From: Morella rubra
Taxonomy: Eukaryota > Streptophyta > Magnoliopsida > Fagales > Myricaceae
DNA: 64,000 nt
Assembly: GCA_003952965.2 (NCBI GenBank)
Contig: CM025855.1
Span: 20,607,633 to 20,671,632 of the forward strand
Reading direction: 5' to 3'
Of this stretch, positions 23,444 to 33,223 are shown one piece after another. A program made the position numbers and the translations under genes. Position 1 is the stretch's first letter. Every line of letters begins with the position of its first letter. The notes under the pieces were generated by a model, which saw only the letters and a program-made list of their open reading frames with translations, was not told where the DNA came from and ran no database searches.

Positions 23444-24583
23444 AAAAAAGCGGCATTTAAGGAAGTGAAAGAAAAGGTGCTGCAAAAAATTGCGGGATGG
23501 AAGACTAGAACTTTATCTCAAGCTAGTCGTACCACAATGATTAAAGCGGTTGCTCTTGCTCTTCCACAATATTGTATGACCACTTTTCTACTTCCAAAGG
23601 GATGGTGTGAAGACATTGACCGGGTGCTAAAAGACTTTTGGTGGGGCTTCTCCAAACCAAAAACAGTAACTTTACACCCAAGGCGTGGGATTTGTTGTGT
23701 TTACCAAAAATTAATGGAGGCTTGGGTTTCGGGGCACTCATGAGATCAATAGTGCTTTTATTGCAAAACTGGCTTGGTTTATTCACACTAGTCCCCAAAG
23801 CCTTTGGGTTCAAATTTTAAAAGCAAAGTATTTCCCGACAGCAACTTTTCTAGACGCTGATCTGAAAGTCAATTCTTCATGGGTGTGGAAAGGGATAATC
23901 CATACAAGGCCCATTATTGATGAGGGATGGTGTATACTGCCAGGTTGTGGAGATGCTGATATACGTAGAGATCCATGGCTCCCTACTCATCCAAATAGAA
24001 GACTAGAATGGAGGAGGGAAGGCCTTGATAATCCTCACCTTCAAGTGGTTGCTGACCTTGTGGACCCCAATAGTGGCATGTGGGATCAGAATCTGGTTTA
24101 TGCTTCCTTTGTACAGCAGTGTCCTCCCTCCCTTCAACAAGGCCGCCGGCTCTGGAAAGCACTCTGGAAAGTTGACATGCAGGATAGGCTGAAGTTAATT
24201 TTGTGGAAGGTGGCTTCCAATGCTTTGTCTTTGCGTGTAATGAATCTGCAAGATAATGCATTATCTGTGGCAATATGGGCCCAGTGTCCTCTTTGTTATA
24301 ATAGCCTGGAAACTCCTCTGCACTTATTTACCCAATGCTATATGGCAAGATTTCTTTTCCTCAACCTTTGGATATCACCAGACTCCCTTTGACTTCGACG
24401 GCCCAGCTAGTGGAATTTATGATCCTTGAGAAGGAAGGCATTGCTCTACAACAGAGGGAGCATTGAGCTTTGATCACAACTGCTGCCATTATAGTTGATA
24501 CGTTATGGCAAGCTAGAAATGATCTTGTGCACAGTGGCAAGGCCGTGACCCCTCATAATCTTGTTAAGTCAGAATTTCTTTTG
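23444..24583 (+). pseudogene. LINE ORF2, C-terminal region and zinc-binding domain (frameshifted)
   Basis: Continues with VLQKIAGWKTRTLSQASRTT, PKGWCEDIDRVLKDFWWG and, in another frame, KAWDLLCLPKINGGLGFGAL. Then WCILPGCGDADIRRDPWLP and RLKLILWKVASNALSLRV, then CPLCYNSLETPLHLFTQC (zf-RVT zinc-binding domain, Cys/His ligands present). The end DTLWQARNDLVHSGKAVTP breaks off at about 24583, before the RNase H domain, where an independent LINE fragment starts. Confidence 0.8.
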
Positions 24584-26203
24584 GGGATTTTCAGAGAAGA
24601 AAACACGGAACTTTACCCCTTTGGCTTGGGATACTATTTGTAAGCCCACATGTGTTGGTGGCCTTGGTCTTTGGAGGCTTTACGATATTAATCGTGCCCT
24701 GGTGGCTAAACTTGGGATGGATTCTTCTAAAAAATCCTGATGCTCTTTGGGCGAAGATCATCTCGGCTAAATACCTAAAAAATAAATCATTTTTTGACAG
24801 CAACACTACTGATGCATCTTCTTGGTTTTGAAAGGGACTTGTTTCTACTTCTGATATTGTTAAATCTGGTGCTTGTTATATTGTTAACAATGGACGAAAG
24901 ATCAATATATGGACTGATCCGTGGGTGCCTAATATGCCCCATCATCTAGCTATTTTGAATCCATCTTGTCCCTTGCAGAATCTCTTTACTAAAGTGGATC
25001 AGCTCATTGACTGGGAAATGTCAAGCTGGAAGCGGAATTTTGTTCAAACTTTATTCACCCTGGAGTGTGCTAGAGAAATCCTGAATATCCCACTTTCCAG
25101 CTCCTCTGAAGATGACTCTTTCTTGGGTTATAGCCCCCACTGGTAAATTTTCTGTGCAATCTGCTTACTCACTAGACCAAACTAATAGACTCCACTGCCG
25201 TCTTGGTTGGGAACCAAAACACTGGAAAAAAAAACTTTGGTCTGGGAAAATCCAAGCTCGCTTGAAAGTCTTTATGTGGAAACTTGCTAATAATGCTCTC
25301 CCCTTTAAAGGAAAAATAGCTGCTGTCATGACTTCTCCTAATGAGGATTTTTCTGCTTGCTAGATTTGTTTTCAAGCAATTGAGACTGCAGAGCATTTGT
25401 TTCTTCGTTGCCTCCTTTCTCACTTTATATGGAGAGAAAGTCCTTGGCCGCTTAATATTTCAGCTCTCAATTCAATCTCCATCTCACAATGGATTCACAT
25501 GATTTGTTATTCTCATCGAGAGTTGGGGATCGATAAGCGTGAAGAGAGATCATTTCTTTTATGGGCTGCCATTGCTATGGATTCCTTGTGGATGTTTAGA
25601 AATCTCTCTGTTCATAAGGGACTTAAGGTTGAACCCTGGGAAGTTACCCAAGTTATTCATAGAAGGTTCTTGGAACACTCCTCAGCATGGATGATTAAAG
25701 AAATGGAACTTCAAATTCGGTGGTCTCCACCTCCCGCCTCAAGTGTTAAGATCAACTTTGATGTTGCTTATCGCTCATGTTTCTTAGTTATTGCTACTCT
25801 TTGCAGAGACCATGAGGGTAATTTACTCCAAGTTTGGACCCGTGTCATCTCTGTTGTCCAACCTCTTTGGGGAGAAATTAAAGTTGCTCTTCTAGCTTGC
25901 CATCTTGCTGAGAATTATGACGGACTGACAGTCTTTCTTGAAGGAGATTCTTTGGTTGCTTGTTCGGCCATTCACCAAAATGCTAAGGACTTGGAGGGGT
26001 ACTTACTGGAAGATTGCAAAGCTTGCCATGCTGCATTGTCATTACACCCTTTGTGGTCTCTGTCTTGGATCCCTAGACAGCAGAATCGATTTGCTCATAA
26101 AATAGCTAAGTGGGCGGCACTGACTAATCTATCAAGGAGTATTGATGTGTCTGTTATTCCTCCATATATTTTGAACTGTGATTGGGTTTATAAGCCCCCT
26201 TAG
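24584..26203 (+). mobile_element. Second L1-like LINE, 5'-truncated
   Basis: The region from 24584 restarts well upstream in the LINE C-terminal region: KPTCVGGLGLWRLYDINRAL, then IWTDPWVPNMPHHLA. So part of the C-terminal domain occurs twice in a row but with clearly different sequence. This is therefore another LINE lineage, 5'-truncated as is typical for LINE insertion. It continues through KIQARLKVFMWKLANNALPF and CQICFQAIETAEHLFLRC to an open 268-codon frame (25397-26203) holding the RNase H-like domain (FDVAYRS, VFLEGDSLVACSAIHQ, SWIPRQQNRFAHKIAKWAAL) and a stop. Stops occur in the first half. Its stop codon lies inside the 8-bp target site of the next hAT element. Confidence 0.8.
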
Positions 26204-26374
26204 CAGTGGTGGAGCCAGGATTAAAATTTAAGGGGTCGAACTTTAAAGGCGAAATGACAAGAAATTTTTTTTCTTTTGTAATGCAAAAAATTGTCTTAGA
26301 GTTACAATATCGAAAATTAAAGACTAAAAACATTAAAAATATTATAATACATGTACTGTACTATGTTTTCTTTT

Positions 26375-27430
26375 TTTTTCTAGGTAAAGATAATTTATTA
26401 AAAACCGAGAAGTATACAACCAATACAACGCAGAAAATCGACCGAAAGACCAGTGAAACACCTAAACGGACGAAAAGGCCCTACAATAATCGGACACAAG
26501 AGCCGGGACCACCAACAGCCACAAGGGCCGTGAAACAACCAAGACCACAAACTGGCCACAAGAGCCAGAACACAATACAAACACAAACCAGTCACAAGGA
26601 CCAGAACACAACACAAATACAAACCGGTCACAAAGACCGGAACACAACAAAACCACTACTCAAGGAGATGGCGGTTTCCACTAGAGGAAGGGCAAATCGA
26701 GCAACGATCCGACTCCTTCAGGGCAATCTTCAGGCAATGACGGGCTGCATAAAAGGGAGGAGGAGAAGGCGAAACTGTAGGCGGTACAAAACAGCGGCAG
26801 CAAAGAGATCCACCTGAGGGAAACGGCCGGAACAGTCCACAAAACGGAGGGAGGTGGTAGCGACGACAAAAGGTCCTCACGAACCTACCAAGAGTGGTAG
26901 GAAGCAAAAACACCGAGCCCCTAGGTAGCACATGCGGGCAAGGCCGCTAGGCGCCGGCAAAGGGAGGCAGGATAGAGACAGCAGGGCCGCTTGAGGGGGC
27001 TGAGCACAGCGGGGCGGGGCCGGACCTCCAAAAAACGTGCAAAACAGCAAGAGGGGGGGCAAAGGAGGTCAGGCGCTTGAGATCCAAGCGCGCGCGTGGA
27101 TGCCGCTTGAGGGATCACGCGCCGGCCGATTTCCGCCACTCTTGGCCAGAGCTGGACGCTGGGAGGAAAGGAAGCCCACCACCGGGGCCGTGTACACCAA
27201 AGACCACCAGAGAGGTCGGGATCTAACCTCCAAAACAAGCAAAGAAATAACACAAAATAAGGCCGAAAAACTAACGAAAATGAAACCTCGGGCCACCAAG
27301 AGTGTAGCTGGAGGAGAGGAGAGGGAGGGGAGAGGCCGGAGCTCCTCCCCTCCCCAAAGCAGAGACGATGGGGTGGGGTTTAGGCAAAAGGGGGGGAAGG
27401 TTCTAGAGATATGTATTGCAACTAAGAGGT
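26375..27430 (-). mobile_element. GC-rich antisense retroposed segment with poly(A) end
   Basis: A markedly GC-rich block of about 1.05 kb in AT-rich surroundings. Read on the minus strand it ends TTTTTAATAAATTATCTTTACC followed by a mostly-A tail (plus-strand T run at about 26371-26381). It therefore looks like a retroposed transcript with an AATAAA-type signal. Three diverged ~40-bp repeats (GTGACCGGTTTGTATTTGTG-like) lie near its 3' end (plus 26553-26655). The arrangement resembles the 3' part of a plant LINE, or a SINE/retrogene; no reading frame is supported. Pro/Arg-rich open frames here come from base composition. Confidence 0.5.
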
Positions 27431-27459
27431 GATAATTGCATCCTACGATTTTGCATCTT

Positions 27460-27642
27460 CTAAAAATGTTGCAAAATGACTTCATTCTTAATAGTTTTAA
27501 AAACTTCTTGCTCGATGTACACTACCATGCAATCATTCATCGAGTCATGTCCCATCCTATTACGCAAATCACTCTTGATGATCTTCATCATAGAAAATAC
27601 TTTTTCAACAATTGCAGTTGCAACTGGTAAGACCAATGCCAA
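27460..27642 (-). pseudogene. hAT dimerisation domain remnant
   Basis: The minus-strand reading ALVLPVATAIVEKVFSMMKI, then IKSDLRNRMGHDSMNDCMVV and YIEQEVFKTIKNEVI, is the hAT C-terminal dimerisation block of ZMYM1-type transposases (consensus LPVATASVERAFSAMKIIK). The rest of the transposase is missing. It is related to the family at 534-8118 but retains a different part of the protein. Confidence 0.85.
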
Positions 27643-27762
27643 CTCAATAAGTCGATAAACTAATGGAAATAGAGTATTCTTTTTGTCTCAACTATCTTCA
27701 TAGCAAGACCTATAATATCTTGAAGCCCAGAAAAACATCATTTCTTATAATATCTCTAATAT

Positions 27763-28043
27763 GATAGAACCAAAAAAATCTCAAATTTCACAAAATGTCA
27801 AAATCCCTAATTCAAATCCAAATTCCAATCTAATTACATTGCATTCAATTGACATTACAATCAAATTAATTAGAAATGATACGACCAAAAAAATCCTCAA
27901 TTTCACAAAATGTCAAAATCCATAATTCAAATCCAAATTCCAATCTAATTACATTGCATTCAATTGACATTACAATCAAATTAATTAAAAATGATACTAC
28001 AAAAAAAATCTCCAATTTCACAAAATGTCAAAATCTCTAATTC
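27763..28043. repeat. Tandem repeat, 115-bp unit, ~2.4 copies
   Basis: Units start at 27763, 27878 and 27993 (GATAGAACC, GATACGACC, GATACTACA). They share the stretch TTTCACAAAATGTCAAAATC and the TTACATTGCATTCAATTGAC block. Located inside the hAT element. Confidence 0.9.
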
Positions 28044-28083
28044 TGAAATAATTGCAACGTATAAAAATTAAAATTGTTTACCT

Positions 28084-28140
28084 ATTGTGATTCTGTGAAA
28101 GAGAGAGAGAGAGAGAGAGCCCTGACTGATTGATTCTGTG

Positions 28141-28172
<32 letters not shown>
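28084..28172. repeat. Duplicated (AG)n microsatellite
   Basis: Two (GA)n runs of about 12 and 15 units, each preceded by TGATTCTGTGAAA. The flank plus microsatellite is itself duplicated. Confidence 0.9.
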
Positions 28173-28173
<1 letters not shown>

Positions 28174-28903
28174 TGAATGAAACATTTGGGTTAGGCCTTA
28201 GGGCCACTGGGCTCTAGTTGGCCTGGGCCTATGCTAATTCTAGGTCTTCCGTACCCTCTGGCTCCTCCATGATACATGCTTACGCTCATACTATATTTTG
28301 AAGGACCCTTTTCACCCATGCCTGATAGGCTCCACATCCCTCCATGGTCCAAATAATTCTTGGCAGATGATATGCTTCCCTCTCCATAATTCTTAAAAAA
28401 TATGAAACCCTCAAGGTATCTAAATTTGTTGCAATAACATTAGGTTTCATGAAGAATCAACTTCCAACAGCCATAATATTTCTATGGATTTTACTTACTA
28501 GTATCTCATCATAAGCCAACCAAATGATAAAAAGGAATATATAAGAAGTGAGAAGAACCTCTGTAAATTTTTTTGATTGCCGTGGGATGGGATTATCCTC
28601 TGTCATGAACATGTCCATTTGTGATGGTGTAAGGCCATAAAGATATTGCGGTGCATTCTTGTAATTGTCCATCACTATCAAAGGAAAAGTCGAGGTAAAG
28701 GTAAGTATTTCATTGAATTTGTTGTATTGTTGGCTAACTTAATTTAAAGCATCTTTTCAGCACGTGAAGCCTCTTCTCTTCAACAAGGTCCTTGCAAAAC
28801 ACGTCTATTTTTTTTTGGGGCAGTGTAATGGGTGGCGGCCACCTAGAGCCGCTACCCCTTGCATCCGTCACTACCCCTTAGATGTAACTCTATCCATCCA
28901 TAG

Positions 28904-30240
28904 TGTAAGAAATATGCCCTAAAAATCATTATTCTAAATAATTGTTATTTAGATGCCATGCGTTTATATTTATTATATTAGGTAATATGTTGTAACATAA
29001 GATGTTACACGGTTATTATTAAATGACATTGTAGAAAAGTCATGCCAATGATTAATGAATCAAAGGCGGGGAGTATGATTTTTCGGTTTCTTGTACACTT
29101 GATGTTTTGTTCTAGACCAAGGTACATATTTTTGTACAATAAGTTTACACTTGTTGTGCCTCTATTAAATAGGATGATGTATTCAGTCATAGAGGTGGTG
29201 ACCTTAAGCAGATGAGTGGTGTAATGTAAGAGTACATGCATTGAACGAGATCAAATATGGATACCTTTTGGAAGTGATCATTGATGTTGAGAAGGTATTC
29301 CGCACAATTGGTTTATTGTATCCTTAGACCTGAGAGGTTTATATGGATCTGTTTGTTGTGTACTTGTGCTTTGACCGAGTCATTTGGTGATGATCTTTCT
29401 AGGTCAAATATTCCAGATAACGTTGGGTCTTGTACATAATAATGGGTTTGTATAAATGCTCAATAAGGAATCCACCAGTCTCTTTGTGAGATAGTATATT
29501 CAAGTATATCTGTATAGGGTTGGACTCGAGAAAAAGAAATCTCTGGCCAGAGGAATTTTGTGAAAATGTTTATCGAAATTAATATTATATATATATATAT
29601 ATATATATTATTTATTTATTTATGAAATTATTTTGAAAACAATTCGAGAGTCCAATGAGTTACAGATTATAAAATTAAGAATTATATGAGCTAGAGACTT
29701 TATCAATGATAATATTCCGGTCCTATTAGTTCATATGGAATATAGTGTGGTGGAAGGATAAATAAACGAATAATTGATAGCAAAAAGGATTTCAGAAATC
29801 AATCTCAAATTCTCGGGGGTGAATTGTAATATGTTGATGGACATGATTACAATTAGTAGAAGCCTAAAATTCAGAATTAAAGAATATAAGGAGTTAATGG
29901 AAAAAGAGTTTTTCCATGTGATCCTACGACCGAGATCTGAGATCCCTAACGATCCCACGCATATCATAGCTAGAGTTTTCATATATAAGGATAGCTATGA
30001 GATAATCTAACATAATTGAATAATTGTTAGTTTGTGAGTTAGTTATCAGGACTCAGAGAAAACCCTAAGATTTTGAGAGTTTATCGGTATTGACCTTGCA
30101 ACTAAAATTTTAGTCAAGAAAATAATAATAAAATAACTATATAATAATATATCTTTCTCTTATCGAATAATCTATTTTCATTATATTAAATATGAAAAAT
30201 TCACCCAATTCATTTCTCTCCACATTTTTATCAACTCCCA
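28904..30240 (+). mobile_element. Probable Copia-type solo LTR, fossil
   Basis: Begins TGTAAGAAATATGCCCTA, a start seen in many plant Copia LTRs, in the DNA just beyond the hAT right target site. No primer-binding site or coding region follows, so it would be a solo LTR. The right end (about ACTCCCACA near 30240) is a guess and no matching 5-bp repeat was confirmed. Contains an (AT)n run at 29584-29609. Two open frames near 29774-30010 look incidental. Confidence 0.45.
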
Positions 30241-30761
30241 CAATCTTTTTGGATATTCCTAATTAGTCAATCAAATGAAGAGGTACGATGAAAAATTAGA
30301 GGATATTCATGATAACATCGAAAAGATCATTTCATTCTTTACAACCAAAATTTGAGTACATTGGTGCAGCTACCGAGGAGTCAGAACGATCTTGAGGCCA
30401 TGAACAATGCAATCCAATACAATAAAAAGTGCTTGAAGTAAACCCAACAAACCAAAAAGCACAGCTCACATCTCAGTAGATTATGAGGTTATACGTATAC
30501 TCTTGACTCCTAAACTTAAAAAAAAAAAAAAAAAAACGAGATCTTCATTGGTTTTATTTGAATGCACAAATTACAAGAAAGGAACTTGATCTGGACCCAT
30601 AATAAAATGCTAAAACTTCATACTGGTGACAATCTTTCACTTCCAATCATAAGCTAGAAGAACTCTACCATACACAATCTTTATTAGATAAGCATCTCGT
30701 GAACATTGAGATCTTTCATAAAATGCTTCCACTACAAAGGTAATCGATATCGCCATTACAT
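30241..30761. other. 3' flank of the receptor-like protein gene
   Basis: No gene seen. The segment 30430-30530 (GTGCTTGAAGTAAACC... CTTAAAAAAA) recurs at about 60902-61000, so it is duplicated DNA. The gene's 3' untranslated region and poly(A) site (minus strand) should lie here. Confidence 0.5.
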
Positions 30762-32502
30762 TCAAAGCATACCAAAACATGACTCAATATACCTGTCGAC
30801 AGCACTGAAATATTTGTGCCTCCAGCTCTCGTTAATAATGAGAACACCAAAGAAAGCCCAAAACCCAAATGCATAAGAGAAAAAGACAAATGCATAGAGA
30901 AAGATAGGGCTATCAATTATTCTAGTCCCTCCTTTTTCATCCATATGGTGGCTCTTATCTTCGTGTCCTGGCTGGTTTGTGGATGAGCACTTTCTTGGCA
31001 GATGATCTCCACAAAGCTCCGGGTTACCTTCATAGCATTGCGCTGAGAAAGTCGCGAATTGTTGTTCAAATGGTATTCTTCCTGAAAGATTGTTGTAGGC
31101 AACACTAAATACAGAGAGAAATGTGAGTCCCACCAATTCATGAGGGATTTTCCCTGTCAACCGATTATGAGAAAGATCCAGACTCTCGATGCTTTTTAAG
31201 TCTCGAAACGAAATAGGAATTGAACCAGTCAGAAAATTATTCGACAAGTTCAAGGATAGAAGCTGTGTCAGTTTTCCCATTTTTGAAGGAATATTGCCAC
31301 TCAGTTGGTTAGATGAGAAGTCAATTATAGTCATCAATCGGAGTGGGAGACCTTTGAAGGTATATATATTATTCTTTATTTGAAAGGATGTCTCAATTTC
31401 CAATCCGTGGTTAACTGTTGTCCAGAGGGAAAGTCGACCTTCTTGAGGGAAATAGTTTGAGTCAGAAGAACTCTTCTTCCAGAATGTAATGTTATCAAGA
31501 CAAGATGGAATACCTCCTGAAAGACGATTATGAGATATATCAAAAACTTGCAGTCTTTCCATTCGACACATTCCTCGTGACAGCGACCTTCCAAGTGATT
31601 CCCTCTGAAAAGAATAGCAGCCAACCGAGGATGATCATACAACCAGAGTGGTATCTCACCAGACAAGTTGTTGTTTCGAACGTCTAAGATTACCAAAGAG
31701 GGACTATTTAATACCGTGGGTGAGATGGTTCCTTCGAAGTGATTGCCACCAAGTTGTAAGCACTCCAACCTTGTCATCATGGAGTTGTTTGGGAGCATTT
31801 TCCCTTCCAATTTGTTACTTGAGAGATTCAGATACTCCAACGGGCTCTCATTTGCAGTCAAACTTGAGGGTATTGTTCCTGAGAGCATGTTCTTCGAAAG
31901 GTCTAATATTACAAGAGGCAGATCACCAAAGGACCAGGGAATGTTGCCTTCTAATAAATTGGAGGACATGTTAACTTCCTTCAATAAAGGAAGAAGACCA
32001 CCAATATCTTTAGGAAGAGGACCGTTGATATGATTATCAGATATGTCAAACTCTGCAAGAGATGGAACCTTGATATGATTAGCAGAGCAATCTAGAAAAG
32101 AACCTTTAATTTCGTTGCTGCTCAAGTATAAGCCAGTGATACTTGTCATGTTGAACAATAGTTGACATGGTATGCTTCCTTCTAATGAGTTGTGGGACAA
32201 GTCTAGCAAAGCCAATTCATGTTGGGTGGAGATGAAGCTCGGAACAATGTGACCATTCTTCTTGTTGAGTTGCAGCTTTCCAAGTTCAGATAATTTAGCG
32301 AAAAGGAAGGGACCCATGAGGGAGATTCGGTTTCAACTTCCAGCTCGTTGTTTGAAAGATCGAGGTAACTGAGACTTGAAGAATTGGCAAAGATGGAAAA
32401 TGGCAACAAGCCTCCCAATTGATTACGCGAAACATCAAACCACTGAATTTTGGTGAGGTTTGAAAATATCGATGACGGTATATTCACTACAAGAATTTTC
32501 AC

Positions 32503-32715
32503 TTTTAGTGACGAAATTTTGGGTGACGAAACGAATTTCGTCACTAAAAGTCAAATTTTTGTGACAAATTTTTATTTTCGTCACTAAAAGTCATTTTTTA
32601 GTGACGAAAACTGGTTTTGTCACAAATTTCGTCACAACAATCTTTATTTGTGACGAAATTTGAATTTCGTCACTGAAAAGAAACTTATTGTGACGAAAAT
32701 TTCGTCACTAAAAAC
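32503..32715. repeat. Left subterminal repeat array of CACTA-3
   Basis: At least seven copies of TAGTGACGAAA or TTTCGTCACTAAAA in both orientations. Adjacent opposite copies could fold into hairpins. Such arrays bind the TnpA-type accessory protein in CACTA elements. Confidence 0.85.
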
Positions 32716-32784
32716 ATAACGTTAGAATAGGTGTTCCATCGTCCCTAACGATCCCTTTATTTTTTTCACAAGCGTCTCTGCCTC

Positions 32785-33003
32785 TTGTCTTCCCTCTCTC
32801 CAGTCTTCCTAAGCCAGATATCCCCACCAGAAGCACATTCCCCCTTTCCGAGTACTACGCCGCCGGTTCCCGCACCACCAGCAAACTCAGTCTCCCTCTC
32901 GCTCTCTCTCCTATTTCTCTCTCTTTTCTCGATTCCCCTCACTCTCTCTCGTGCCCTCCCCTTCCCCTCCTTGAAATTTTCTAGCGTCTCTTTGTGCTTT
33001 ATC
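32785..33003 (+). other. CT-rich leader of the chimeric gene-like region in CACTA-3
   Basis: Pyrimidine-rich (CTCTCTC, TTCCCC) sequence ending TTTATCAG with GTATGT at 33004-33010, a good donor. It looks like a plant 5' untranslated exon followed by an intron. The open frame across it is Ser/Leu/Pro repeat, not a recognised protein. Confidence 0.45.
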
Positions 33004-33223
33004 AGGTATGTTTTGTTTCTCTCTCTCTAGAATTTAGACAATGAGCTAGCTATCTTTGCTTTACAATTTGTTGATTCAAGATTTTAGGGTTTTGGCAATG
33101 GTACGATTTGGGGGTTTCGATTTTCCTTTAGGTAGAAAATCTTGGCTCAGTGTTAATTAATGTTCTCCTCCCCAAGAAAAGCGTGTGCACAGAGGCACTT
33201 GAAGTATAATTTGTTGTCTGCAG

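Larger units (their letters stand above)
12175..24583 (+). mobile_element. L1-like LINE (ORF1 + ORF2), interrupted twice
   Basis: ORF1 remnants occupy 12175-13021, 17097-17348 and 20929-21168. ORF2 (endonuclease, reverse transcriptase, zinc-binding C-terminus) runs from 21166 to about 24580. Solo LTR A (13022-17096, TSD GAAGG) and CACTA-2 (17349-20925, TSD TTA) lie inside ORF1. With one TSD copy kept at each site, ORF1 reads through both joins in the same frame. The left end begins next to the hAT relic at about 12175 and is likely 5'-truncated. The right end stops where a second LINE begins at 24584. Confidence 0.85.
26204..28873 (-). mobile_element. hAT transposon (ZMYM1 type), non-autonomous or decayed
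   Basis: Left end CAGTGGTGGAGCCAGG, right end GCATCCGTCACTA (an imperfect inverted copy). It is flanked by a perfect 8-bp duplication CCCCTTAG (26196-26203 and 28874-28881), diagnostic of hAT. The only recognised coding remnant is the C-terminal dimerisation domain on the minus strand (27460-27642). A GC-rich retroposed segment lies at 26375-27430, and a 115-bp tandem repeat plus AG microsatellites at 27763-28172. Confidence 0.85.

Noticed and set aside
26206-26817. 203-codon basic open frame, and several Pro/Arg-rich frames to 27485
   Set aside because: They cross from hAT terminus into the GC-rich retroposed block and follow base composition and a 40-bp repeat; no domain or conserved motif.
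29774-30010. 78-codon open frame
   Set aside because: Overlaps an open frame on the other strand, has no motif, and lies in a probable solo LTR.
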